From an uncultured Saprospiraceae bacterium (lineage in GTDB: Bacteria > Bacteroidota > Bacteroidia > Chitinophagales > Saprospiraceae): DNA of 12,786 nucleotides. Of this stretch, positions 1 to 6,570 are shown in pieces. The position numbers and the translations under genes were made by a program. The DNA lies in assembly GCA_937930625.1 (NCBI GenBank), contig CALHBW010000138.1, positions 1-12,786 of the forward strand, given 5' to 3'. The notes beneath the pieces were generated by a model. That model saw only the letters and a program-made list of their open reading frames with translations. It searched no databases and was not told where the DNA came from. The number at the start of each line of letters is the position of its first letter. Within the stretch, counting starts at the first letter, position 1.

Positions 1-152
1 GCTACAATTTCGTATTTTGCTATAAAACAGCGATTTGTAGCTTCTGCCCGACATAGTTTTTCATCGTCTGGGAGATGCTGAAATAAATTCAGCAAGACGT
101 TTTCTTTTGGGTTTTTTGAGCCATGTATAGTAGTATGGACGGGTAGCCAAAT
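1..152 (-). CDS. Possible partial reading frame running off the left edge, unidentified
   Basis: A minus-strand frame stays open for 50 codons, from a stop codon at 153-155 down to base 1. It is rich in charged residues toward the edge; its visible end reads about LPDDEKLCRAEATNRCFIA. No ATG is present in this frame, so the start would have to be a rare codon such as TTG, or the reading frame was disrupted upstream. An overlapping minus-strand frame has an ATG at 176-178 but ends at a stop at 61-63, which would fit a frameshifted remnant. I do not recognise a family. The plus strand also has a short open frame from base 1 to a stop at 79-81, which could instead be the tail of a gene. Low confidence. 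Confidence 0.2.
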   Translation of the reverse strand, partial: MWLPVHTTIHGSKNPKENVLLNLFQHLPDDEKLCRAEATNRCFIAKYEIV

Positions 153-196
153 TTAAGTTTAAGTAATTCATTTTCAATGAATTACCACAACTTAAA
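152..196. repeat. Stem-loop with two nested arms
   Basis: The inner arms TAATTCATT (164-172) and AATGAATTA (176-184) pair perfectly around a 3-base loop. Outer arms TTTAAGTT (152-159) and AACTTAAA (189-196) also pair, separated from the inner stem by 4 unpaired bases on each side. The role is unknown. It lies just before the possible left-edge reading frame and could belong to that gene's leader or to a mobile-element end. Confidence 0.5.
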
Positions 197-232
197 GTGC
201 CACTTAGCTCAGTCCAACCACTTACTAAAGAT

Positions 233-276
233 TGTATGATGTAGAGAAAATTCATGAATTTTCTCTACATCATACA
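233..276. repeat. Perfect 44-bp palindrome
   Basis: Every base from 233 to 254 pairs with 276 down to 255, with no spacer; the centre is AATTCATGAATT. It lies downstream of the minus-strand metalloprotease gene, beyond the heptamer array at 287-331. It may act as a terminator or be a remnant of template-switching replication. It does not end in the T-run expected of a standard intrinsic terminator. Confidence 0.75.
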
Positions 277-286
277 CAAATCATCA

Positions 287-331
287 TCTGACTTCTGACA
301 ATGAAAATGGTCTGACTTCTCAACTCTGAAT
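287..331. repeat. Heptamer word array TCTGACT, 3' of the protease gene
   Basis: Heptamers TCTGACT (287-293) and TCTGACA (294-300) are followed by a 10-base interruption, then TCTGACT (311-317), TCTCAAC (318-324) and TCTGAAT (325-331). The array ends one base before the protease stop codon, whose complement starts at 333. No inverted partner is visible here. Confidence 0.6.
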
Positions 332-332
332 A

Positions 333-1643
333 TTACAATTCATTCTCCATATCCACCAAAACAGGCTCATTCAAAAACACCACCTTACCGCGCTTACTGC
401 CTTGACCTTCAAGCACAATACCTTGCCACTTATCACCACAATCATTTTCGAGCGTTGCGCCGTCCAAGACCAGTTCTGCGCCTGATTTTACCGTAATTTT
501 TGCTTTTTTGGGTAATGAAAGTCGGCACTTTACCGTCAATTTAGCACCGGATTTGATGGTCACATGTCCTTCCAAATCCTTCGCGCCATACCATGTGACA
601 TCATCGTTGATGTAAATATGCTGTTCGGGGTCAAGCTTGCACCAAGTCGGCGCGATAAGTCCGCGTTGTGCAGAGCCTTTTTTCGCAATATTACGCTGTA
701 CGATTCCTATCTGGCAAGGCGTCCACGAGTTTTGGTGCGTGTTGTAATCCATCACATTATTCGACCAACCATCTATACATTCGGGACGTTTGCGGTTTTG
801 CGAATAACAATTTTTGTGATTGGGCGTATCGTCACAACGGTCATTGCCCTTCCATGTATGGCGCAAGCCCAAGATATGCCCGATTTCGTGATTCAAAACC
901 CCATGACAGTACCATGCCCCGCGATTGAAAGGCTTGCCGTGGCGCACTGTCGGATTATTGTACATAAAATAATTGCCCGCTACTTTTATCGCGCCTTCTC
1001 TAAGAAAAGCAATGCCCGTAAGTGTATTGCTATAAGCCGTAGAAGCAATGCTGTCGGGATGATGTGGCATCATAAAAATATTCAATACCTTACCCTTTTG
1101 CACAATATATTTATCAATAACTTCCTTTTTATAATTATTCTTGTTTTTTCCCGTTTTAACAAAATAACATAATTCATCATCATCATGGAAATATACGCCA
1201 TCGTCACCCGGAATATTCGGGTCGCCGGCTATCACATAGCGATAATTGATGGGCAATTTGGGCGTAGTATTGCCCACAGGCAGGTGCATTTCTTTATTGC
1301 GAATAACGTGTGAATTGGTGTGTTTTAGCCAATCTTTGCAATATTTCACGCCTTCTGCTTCCGTAAAATTGCCTCTGCCATTGCTACGACGCATAATGTG
1401 GAAATTGACCCGGACGAGTTTGAGTTGGTGATGCTCGGGATGGGCAGCATCGGGGATATAATTTGATTGGTCATTGCAATCGTAGCCCGAACCTCCGCTT
1501 GCTGATTTACCGGAATTGGCAGCATCGGACGCAAGCTGTTCGACCTCATTCATCGTCAAAAATTGACGCGTATTACGTGGTGAACAATTTATTATCATAC
1601 CACAAACAACCAATAATAATATTAACCCGACTAAATAACGCAT
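333..1643 (-). CDS. Exported M43-type (pappalysin-like) zinc metalloprotease
   Basis: The encoded 436-residue protein has a metzincin zinc site, HEIGHILGLRH, at about residues 252-262, and a downstream NNVMDYN at about 295-301 that fits the Met-turn. This matches the bacterial M43 peptidase family. The ATG at 1643 was chosen over an in-frame ATG 36 codons upstream because it directly precedes a signal sequence (MRYLVGLILLLVVCGMIINC), while the extra codons fall in a heptamer repeat. Cys14 or Cys20 could be lipidated, but neither lipobox is canonical. Cysteines flank the catalytic region. The last 70 or so residues are beta-rich and resemble the WxGI-type tail common in secreted Bacteroidota proteins. 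The protein stops within that tail and shows no T9SS sorting domain, so it may be shortened. The family assignment is firm; substrate and exact location are unknown. Confidence 0.88.
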   Translation of the reverse strand: MRYLVGLILLLVVCGMIINCSPRNTRQFLTMNEVEQLASDAANSGKSASGGSGYDCNDQSNYIPDAAHPEHHQLKLVRVNFHIMRRSNGRGNFTEAEGVKYCKDWLKHTNSHVIRNKEMHLPVGNTTPKLPINYRYVIAGDPNIPGDDGVYFHDDDELCYFVKTGKNKNNYKKEVIDKYIVQKGKVLNIFMMPHHPDSIASTAYSNTLTGIAFLREGAIKVAGNYFMYNNPTVRHGKPFNRGAWYCHGVLNHEIGHILGLRHTWKGNDRCDDTPNHKNCYSQNRKRPECIDGWSNNVMDYNTHQNSWTPCQIGIVQRNIAKKGSAQRGLIAPTWCKLDPEQHIYINDDVTWYGAKDLEGHVTIKSGAKLTVKCRLSLPKKAKITVKSGAELVLDGATLENDCGDKWQGIVLEGQGSKRGKVVFLNEPVLVDMENEL

Positions 1644-1645
1644 TT

Positions 1646-1687
1646 GTTTTAGTTTAAAGTCCGTAGTCCATAGTTGATAGTTCATAG
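1646..1687 (-). repeat. Six heptamers forming the protease 5' leader
   Basis: Read on the minus strand, six heptamers run without gaps: CTATGAA, CTATCAA, CTATGGA, CTACGGA, CTTTAAA, CTAAAAC. The last is two bases before the ATG at 1643. The abutting position supports that start and suggests this is untranslated leader. No inverted partner was seen upstream. Confidence 0.65.
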
Positions 1688-1865
1688 AAGAAGCGTGTGT
1701 GTTGTTGTTTTTACGTTTCCCTAAAACTATTAACCATTTGACCATAGACAAGTTTTTTTTAATGAAAAAAGAGCAGTAAATTTGTTTGTTTTTAGACCTA
1801 CTAATAAACGATTTGTTACTATTTATTTTGTAAATAATTAATAATCAAAATTTTACACAGAAAAA

Positions 1866-1914
1866 ACGATAACAACGATAACACAATAATATAACAACAC
1901 GATAACACGACAAC
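1866..1914 (+). repeat. ACGATAAC octamer array before the TPR lipoprotein gene
   Basis: ACGATAAC occurs at 1866-1873, 1875-1882 and 1899-1906, with ACGACAAC at 1907-1914. The array ends six bases before the ATG at 1921. The leader has few G residues and no Shine-Dalgarno sequence. I found no inverted copy. Bases 1752-1865 are AT-rich and divergent between two genes; no promoter there is convincing. Confidence 0.6.
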
Positions 1915-1920
1915 GCAATT

Positions 1921-3225
1921 ATGAAAATAAGAATCCTACTTTTATTCACCGCAGCAACATTTTTGCTGGCGTGTAATTCCGAAAAAAATGACATCAAAAA
2001 GCAAATCGGCGACCTTGAGACGGAAGTCGAAACTCAAGCCACCGCCCAATCTGTCACCAATTTATTCAACAAGTATGATGAATACGTCAAGACATTCCCC
2101 GACGATGCAGAGATGAACGGACGCTACATGTACCGTTCGGCAGGCTTGGCATATCGTGCAGGCAATTACGCCAAAACAGCCGAATATCTGGAGCGCGGTA
2201 TCAAAGATTTTTCGACATCAAGTATCACGCCAAGCAGCCATGTTTTGTTAGGGACGGTGTATGAGGAAAATTTGAATAACATGGACAAAGCCAAAACGTC
2301 TTTTCAGCATGTTTTGGATAATCATCCCAATCATGAAGGCGCAGAGCGCGCCGCGCTTTTCTTCAAGCCTGCGGACGAAAAATTGCAAATACTTATCGCA
2401 CAAAAAGAGGCTATATTGAACGACGAAAACGGCAATATCAAGCCACGTATTGCTGCTGATTTGTATCAAAAATATACAGCATACGCCCAGCAATTTCCTG
2501 ACGACAAAACCCGTTCGCCAAACTACCTTTTGAAAGGCGGCGAAATGCTGAGTTTTATGAACAATCCGGCGGCAGCGGCAAAGGCTTTTGAGCAGGTTTT
2601 GGTGCAATATCCCAAGAGCGAATCTGCGCCATCAGCTACACTTCAGTTGGCTGGTTTGTACGACGACCAACTCAACAAAAGCATTGAAGCTCAAGAACTT
2701 GGGCAAGCATTTGTGAATACTTTCCCAAATCACCCTGATGTGGAAAAGGCAAAATACTATCTCAAACCGGAAAAGGAACGCCTCGATATGCGTATCACCG
2801 AATTGGAAGGACAACTTTATCCTGAAAGCGCGTCCAAAATCGACCCGATTGCTGCCGGAAAACTCATTAGAAAATACGAAACTTACACCAAAAAGTTTCC
2901 GAAAAGCGATAATGCCGCCATGTATCTCTACAAAGCGGGCGAGGTTGCCCGTTCTTCGGGCGATATGCGTCGGTCAGTTACTTTATTGGAGCAGTTGTAC
3001 GACAATCATCGCAGTTATGAAAAAGCACCGCAAGCCTTATTTTTAGCGGGTTTTATTTATGAAAATGATTTGAAAAATCTCGACAAAGCAAAAGAGATTT
3101 ACGACAAATTTATGAAGAAATACCCCGACCACGAACTCGCTGCATCCGTCAAATTCTCCCTCCAAAATCTCGGCAAACCCGCCGATGAAATTATTCAGGG
3201 ATTTGAGAAGAAAGAAGACTCTTAA
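1921..3225 (+). CDS. Lipoprotein built of three tandem TPR-like modules
   Basis: The 434-residue product begins with a lipoprotein signal peptide whose lipobox is LLAC, giving Cys18 as the lipidated residue. The rest is helical and made of three related modules of about 133 residues. The start motif recurs as NLFNKYDEYVKTFPDD (47-62), DLYQKYTAYAQQFPDD (180-195) and KLIRKYETYTKKFPKS (314-329). A module-end KP motif recurs at about 149, 282 and 419. Each module carries TPR-like pairs ending in phrases such as NLDKAKEIYDKFMKKYPDH. It resembles outer-membrane-assembly style TPR lipoproteins (BamD/YbgF-like organisation), but no specific function can be given. It is likely a membrane-anchored scaffold. 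The gene is divergent from the protease and lies 139 bases before the WG-repeat gene. Confidence 0.85.
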   Translation: MKIRILLLFTAATFLLACNSEKNDIKKQIGDLETEVETQATAQSVTNLFNKYDEYVKTFPDDAEMNGRYMYRSAGLAYRAGNYAKTAEYLERGIKDFSTSSITPSSHVLLGTVYEENLNNMDKAKTSFQHVLDNHPNHEGAERAALFFKPADEKLQILIAQKEAILNDENGNIKPRIAADLYQKYTAYAQQFPDDKTRSPNYLLKGGEMLSFMNNPAAAAKAFEQVLVQYPKSESAPSATLQLAGLYDDQLNKSIEAQELGQAFVNTFPNHPDVEKAKYYLKPEKERLDMRITELEGQLYPESASKIDPIAAGKLIRKYETYTKKFPKSDNAAMYLYKAGEVARSSGDMRRSVTLLEQLYDNHRSYEKAPQALFLAGFIYENDLKNLDKAKEIYDKFMKKYPDHELAASVKFSLQNLGKPADEIIQGFEKKEDS

Positions 3226-3233
3226 TAATGCTA

Positions 3234-3290
3234 CAATGTGATAATGCTACAATGAGATAATGAAAGAAACATTGTAGCATTATCGCATTT
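3234..3290. terminator. Stem-loop 3' of the lipoprotein gene, octamer-based
   Basis: ATAATGCTACAATG (3241-3254) pairs perfectly with 3270-3283 around a 15-base loop. With two mismatches the stem extends to about 21 bp. The left side is a duplicated 16-base unit starting right after the stop codon. It probably ends transcription of the lipoprotein gene, but no strong T-run follows, so it may work only as an mRNA 3' end or not at all. Confidence 0.45.
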
Positions 3291-3364
3291 AAGCATTATA
3301 GCATTGACTTCGGAATAACATTTGCCTTGTTTATATCGTTTTCTTGACTGAAAAAGATAAATCA

Positions 3365-4369
3365 ATGCACAAAACAATTTTCTTAGTCCTAATCTCAATT
3401 ACACTTTCCAATATTTCCTTTGCACAAAACCGTATTGCGCTCATCAAAAAAGACGGTAAATTTGGCTTTATTAATGATAAAGGCAAATATATTGCAGAGC
3501 CAATTTACGAAGAAGCGTTTTCTTTCAGTGAAAATTTCGCGCCTGTCATGGTGGATGATAAATGGGGCTTCATTGACAAGTCAGGGCAAATGGTTATTGA
3601 ACCACAATACGATTACGCCAATTGGTTTTGGGAAGGACTTGCCGCCGTCAAAAAAGGTGAAAAATACGGTTATATCAATCCAAAAAATCAGCTCGTCATC
3701 CCCTTTCAATACGATTATACCTTTAGTTTTTCGGAGGGTTTGAGTATGGTTGAAATGGACGGTAAGGCAGGTTATATCAACAAATCAGGCGAGGTCGTCA
3801 TTCCGGTAAAATACGCGCAAGCCTTTGATTTCTATAAAGGTATCGGTCCGGTACAGGACGCAGAAGGGCGTATTTTTTTTATTGATAAAAAAGGTAAAAA
3901 AGTCGATAAACCCTTTCTCAATCACCTCATTCTCAAAAAACAAGACTACATTTATTTTTATGAAAACGACAGAATCGGCATCAAAAACAAACGCGGCAAA
4001 GTACTCACCACAGCCCGTTACGATGCGCTCGGAACGCTCTACAAGAATCGTGTATTCTACAAAATCGGCGATGAAAAATACGGCATAGCCACCAAGACAG
4101 GCACTATCAAACGCAAGCCTCGCTATGATGATGTACAAGGATTTTCGGAAGGTTTGGCAGCCGTAAAAGTTGATGGCGAATGGGGCTACATTCATCACCG
4201 AAAAAGCATGGTCATTGCACCGCGTTTTGAAGATACCCGCCCGTTTTCCAAAGGACTCGCCGCCGTAAAAATGAACGGCAAATGGGGCTATATCAATAAG
4301 AAAGGAACGCTTGTCATTCCCTGTCAATTTGACGATAATAATGATGAAATGTTTGTGAAAGTGAAGTGA
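3365..4369 (+). CDS. Exported WG-repeat protein
   Basis: The ATG at 3365 gives a 334-residue protein with a clean signal peptide (MHKTIFLVLISITLSNISFA, then Q); an in-frame TTG seven codons earlier would spoil it and is not preferred. The mature part is nine WG-type beta repeats of 34-35 residues, beginning near residues 31, 66, 100, 134, 169, 203, 238, 272 and 306. Good units read KWGFIDKSGQMVIEPQYD or KWGYINKKGTLVIPCQFD, often followed by FSEGLAAVK. Units five to seven are degenerate. WG repeats (KWG Leptospira family) are found on secreted and surface proteins of many Bacteroidota and likely fold as a beta-propeller or solenoid binding surface; the ligand is unknown. No C-terminal sorting domain is seen, so it may stay in the periplasm. 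It is convergent with pyrB. Confidence 0.88.
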   Translation: MHKTIFLVLISITLSNISFAQNRIALIKKDGKFGFINDKGKYIAEPIYEEAFSFSENFAPVMVDDKWGFIDKSGQMVIEPQYDYANWFWEGLAAVKKGEKYGYINPKNQLVIPFQYDYTFSFSEGLSMVEMDGKAGYINKSGEVVIPVKYAQAFDFYKGIGPVQDAEGRIFFIDKKGKKVDKPFLNHLILKKQDYIYFYENDRIGIKNKRGKVLTTARYDALGTLYKNRVFYKIGDEKYGIATKTGTIKRKPRYDDVQGFSEGLAAVKVDGEWGYIHHRKSMVIAPRFEDTRPFSKGLAAVKMNGKWGYINKKGTLVIPCQFDDNNDEMFVKVK

Positions 4370-4471
4370 ATTGACGAGTTGATGAATTGATGAATTGATG
4401 AGTTGATGAGTTGTCGTGTGTCGTCATCAACACATCAACTCGACAACTCGACAACTCGTCAACTCGTCAAC
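4368..4471. terminator. Inverted octamer array between convergent WG and pyrB genes
   Basis: Six GARTTGAY-type octamers run from 4368 to 4415 (for example GAGTTGAT at 4376-4383 and 4400-4407). After the centre GTGTGTCG (4416-4423) come six inverted octamers from 4424 to 4471 (TCATCAAC, ACATCAAC, TCGACAAC twice, TCGTCAAC twice). The two halves can fold into one long imperfect hairpin, placed where a bidirectional terminator would be. The WG stop codon (4367-4369) overlaps the first unit, and the pyrB stop (4459-4461) lies inside the right half. Confidence 0.6.
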
Positions 4472-5394
4472 TCATTACCTCGCTTCTGCGCCAACAAATA
4501 CAGCACCGCCATACGTACCGCTACGCCGTTTTCGACTTGTTGAAGAATGATGGATTGCTTCGAGTCGGCTACATCGCTTGTGATTTCTACACCGCGATTA
4601 ATTGGTCCGGGGTGCATGATTACGATGTCTTTTTTTACGCTGTCGAGCAGTTCGCGATTGATACCGAAATGTTGAGCGTACTCGCGGAGCGAAGGGAAAT
4701 ACTTGATGTCTTGGCGTTCCAATTGAATACGAAGAATATTCGCCACATCACACCATTGTAGTGTATCTTTTACATCATAACTTACCTGAACACCAAGACT
4801 TTCTATATGTCGCGGGATGAGCGTGGGCGGTCCGCATACACGTACATTCGCACCCATTTTTTTCAAACAAAAAATATTGCTCAATGCCACGCGCGAATGT
4901 AAAATATCGCCGAATATTGCGATATTTTTCCCTTCCAAATTGCCAATCGCTTCGCGCATCGAATAGGCATCGAGCAAGGCTTGGGTCGGGTGTTCGTGTG
5001 TACCGTCGCCGGCATTGATGATATTGGCATCGATATGCCGCGAGAGGAATACATGCGCGCCGGGCGCAGGATGGCGCATCACGACCATATCCACTTTCAT
5101 TGACAGGATATTATTCACCGTATCCAGCAGCGTCTCTCCTTTTTTTACGGAAGAAGACGAAGCTGAAAAATTGACTGTATCGGCAGAAAGGCGTTTTTCG
5201 GCAAGTTCAAATGAAATGCGGGTACGAGTCGAATTTTCAAAAAATAAATTCGCTACCGTAATATCGCGCAAAGAAGGCACTTTTTTTATCGGACGATTAA
5301 TCACCTCCTTAAACTGCACCGCCGTATCGAGAATCAACTCAATATCTTCGCGTGTAATGTATTTAATGCCTAATAAATGTTTCGTACTTAACAT
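4459..5394 (-). CDS. pyrB: Aspartate carbamoyltransferase catalytic subunit
   Basis: PyrB condenses carbamoyl phosphate with L-aspartate to give N-carbamoyl-aspartate, the committed step of pyrimidine synthesis in the cytoplasm. The 311-residue length is normal. Active-site motifs are in order: FFENSTRTRISFE (51-63, carbamoyl-phosphate loop STRTR at 55-59), SSVKKGET (81-88), MRHPAPGAH (106-114), GDGTHEHPTQALLD (129-142), DILHSRVALSN (163-173), RIQLERQ (222-228) and HPGPINRGVEI (261-271). No regulatory-subunit gene (pyrI) is visible. It lies 133 bases downstream of pyrR on the same strand, with a heptamer hairpin between them. The last four residues (ELTS) and the stop are encoded by the convergent octamer array, so the C-terminus has probably been reshaped by the repeat. 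The start ATG directly follows the leader repeat. Confidence 0.96.
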   Translation of the reverse strand: MLSTKHLLGIKYITREDIELILDTAVQFKEVINRPIKKVPSLRDITVANLFFENSTRTRISFELAEKRLSADTVNFSASSSSVKKGETLLDTVNNILSMKVDMVVMRHPAPGAHVFLSRHIDANIINAGDGTHEHPTQALLDAYSMREAIGNLEGKNIAIFGDILHSRVALSNIFCLKKMGANVRVCGPPTLIPRHIESLGVQVSYDVKDTLQWCDVANILRIQLERQDIKYFPSLREYAQHFGINRELLDSVKKDIVIMHPGPINRGVEITSDVADSKQSIILQQVENGVAVRMAVLYLLAQKRGNELTS

Positions 5395-5527
5395 ATGAGA
5401 CGTGAGAAGTGAGACGTGAGAGATAAGACGAGAGAAATGAGAGGTGAGACGAGAGGGTGAGACGTGAAAGTATTTTCTCTACTCCCACGTATATTCTCTC
5501 TCGTCTCTTGTCCCTCATCTCTCTCCT
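5395..5527 (-). repeat. pyrR-pyrB spacer: heptamer array with inverted half
   Basis: On the plus strand, eleven units with a period of seven run from 5395 to 5470 (ATGAGAC, GTGAGAA, GTGAGAC, GTGAGAG, ATAAGAC and so on; one unit has six bases). Bases 5476-5527 hold TCTC/CGTCTC words that pair loosely with them. In the mRNA the first half is GAGA-rich and the second half, touching the pyrB ATG, is pyrimidine-rich. I looked for a PyrR binding loop of the Bacillus type (UCC, spacer, GAGG) and saw none. It could attenuate pyrB, end pyrR transcripts, or be neutral. Confidence 0.6.
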
Positions 5528-6073
5528 CTACTTCTTTGGATATAAAAATATTTTATGATTACCGTTTGATTTTTCAGCCCAATCGACTGCTACGTATGCC
5601 TCGTCCACTGCATCTACTGTAATGCCCGTATAGTCAGATTGAATGGGTACATGCCGATTAAATCGCCTGTCCACCAGCGAAAGCAACTCTACTTTATCGG
5701 GGCGTCCGTAGTGTTGGAGTGCATCCAGCGCAGCGCGAATCGTGCGTCCTGTATAGAGTACATCATCCACAAGAATCACCTTTTGCCCGTCCACGAGAAA
5801 GTCCATTTCCGTAGTATTGGCAATGAGTGGTTTGTTGCGCGTCCTGAAATCGTCACGATAAAAAGTTACATCCAATTTACCATAGCGAATAGACGACACC
5901 CCCAATATTTTGCTTATTTTTTTGTAAATGTGATTGGCAAAAAGCACCCCGCGCGGCTGCACGCCAATCAGGCAAGAATGACCGAAATCATCGTGATTCT
6001 CAATGAGTTGATGGCAAAGTCGGTCAATAGTAAATTTGAATTTTTTCCCCTCAAGTATGACGCGGTCTTGCAT
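5528..6073 (-). CDS. pyrR: PyrR: pyrimidine operon regulator / uracil phosphoribosyltransferase family
   Basis: The 181-residue product has the type I phosphoribosyltransferase PRPP loop VILVDDVLYTGRTIRAA (99-115), which is the PyrR-type signature, and further family landmarks GVQPRG (37-42), LDVTFYRDD (67-75) and LLSLVDRRFNR (130-140). PyrR proteins convert uracil plus PRPP to UMP and, in Gram-positive bacteria, bind pyr mRNA to attenuate transcription when UMP is high. I chose the ATG at 6073 because it gives the usual family length; the in-frame ATG 13 codons upstream would translate the leader repeat (MKTFTHLFTYSFI). It sits upstream of pyrB, a classic pairing. Whether RNA attenuation occurs here is uncertain, as no known PyrR loop is visible. 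Confidence 0.94.
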   Translation of the reverse strand: MQDRVILEGKKFKFTIDRLCHQLIENHDDFGHSCLIGVQPRGVLFANHIYKKISKILGVSSIRYGKLDVTFYRDDFRTRNKPLIANTTEMDFLVDGQKVILVDDVLYTGRTIRAALDALQHYGRPDKVELLSLVDRRFNRHVPIQSDYTGITVDAVDEAYVAVDWAEKSNGNHKIFLYPKK

Positions 6074-6077
6074 GATG

Positions 6078-6176
6078 AATGAGTAAGTGAATAGATGAGT
6101 AAATGTTTTCATTAAATTCGAATGATGAAATGCGCTTATCTATCTACTCATTTCATCATCTGTTCACTTACTCATT
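6078..6176 (-). repeat. Inverted-repeat hairpin filling the pyrR leader
   Basis: The arms AATGAGTAAGTGA (6078-6090) and TCACTTACTCATT (6164-6176) pair perfectly, and the inner parts (about 6093-6105 with 6148-6161) pair with a few mismatches. The stem ends four bases before the pyrR ATG. The predicted transcription start near 6180 lies just outside the other end, so the hairpin would make up almost the whole leader RNA. Immediately before the ATG the sense strand has no G over about 30 bases. Confidence 0.65.
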
Positions 6177-6186
6177 TTTGCGAAAG

Positions 6187-6216
6187 CAAAGGTAAGACTT
6201 TGTAGTGGCTTTGCAA
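6187..6216 (-). promoter_or_regulatory. Bacteroidota-type promoter for pyrR-pyrB
   Basis: On the minus strand, TTG (6216-6214) is followed by 19 bases and then TACCTTTG (6194-6187), an exact match to the -7 consensus TAnnTTTG with normal spacing from the -33 element. Transcription should start near 6180, about 107 bases before the pyrR ATG. Confidence 0.65.
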
Positions 6217-6486
6217 AATGATGAAACATTAGCACCGTTCAAATCTGAATTGGATTTTGGAATTTGTTTTTTGGAATTTTTCAAGTGACAACTTGAACTA
6301 CATATTTTCATTTTTTCATAATAAATTCATATAAAAGTCGTTATTTTGCGTAAAAAATAAAGTCAAAATATTGATATTCAATAATAAATTCCAAAATCCA
6401 TCCCGATAGCTATCGTGGACAAATTCCAATCCCAAAATGAGGTATGAATTTTGATTTTATTTTATTGGAAAAAAAATAATGAATCA
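6217..6486. other. Gene-free AT-rich spacer with word repeats and an inverted pair
   Basis: No coding potential was seen between the pyrR promoter and the SPOR gene. TGGATTTTGGAATTT (6251-6265) has a perfect 15-base inverted copy at 6386-6400, 120 bases away, and further GGAATTT/AAATTCC words occur at about 6273-6281 and 6421-6427. A degraded copy of the TCCCGATAGCTATCGGGA palindrome lies at 6401-6419, with one inserted T. The 6300-6380 part is strongly AT-rich. The SPOR gene promoter is probably downstream of this, but none matches well. Confidence 0.5.
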
Positions 6487-6564
6487 TTCGGGTTACGGAT
6501 TTCGGGTTCTCAAATACTTTAAGTAATTATTTGCTAACTCGCACCCCGCAACTCGCAACTTGAA
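6487..6564 (+). repeat. Heptamers in the SPOR gene leader
   Basis: TTCGGGT (6487-6493), TACGGAT and TTCGGGT (6501-6507) form the upstream set. ACTCGCA (6537-6543), CCCCGCA, ACTCGCA (6551-6557) and ACTTGAA (6558-6564) form the downstream set, ending six bases before the ATG. The upstream words read as inverted complements of the downstream ones, though loosely (ACCCGAA against ACTCGCA). The design matches the other leaders in this window. Confidence 0.5.
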
Positions 6565-6570
6565 CAAAAT

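Noticed and set aside
61..255. 64-codon minus-strand frame beginning in the palindrome
   Set aside because: Its start lies inside the 44-bp palindrome and its product shows no recognisable domain. It is mentioned only as a possible frameshift partner of the left-edge frame.
564..1172. 202-codon plus-strand frame
   Set aside because: It is fully antisense to the M43 protease, which has an intact zinc motif and signal sequence.
3785..4327. 180-codon minus-strand frame
   Set aside because: It is antisense to the WG-repeat gene; its repetitive character mirrors the WG repeats.
4368..4471. CRISPR array
   Set aside because: The units are 8 bases, contiguous without spacers, and half are inverted, so this is not a CRISPR.
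5395..6180. Classic PyrR-binding attenuator
   Set aside because: Neither the pyrR leader nor the pyrR-pyrB spacer shows the UCC-loop-GAGG binding sequence or an antiterminator/terminator pair.
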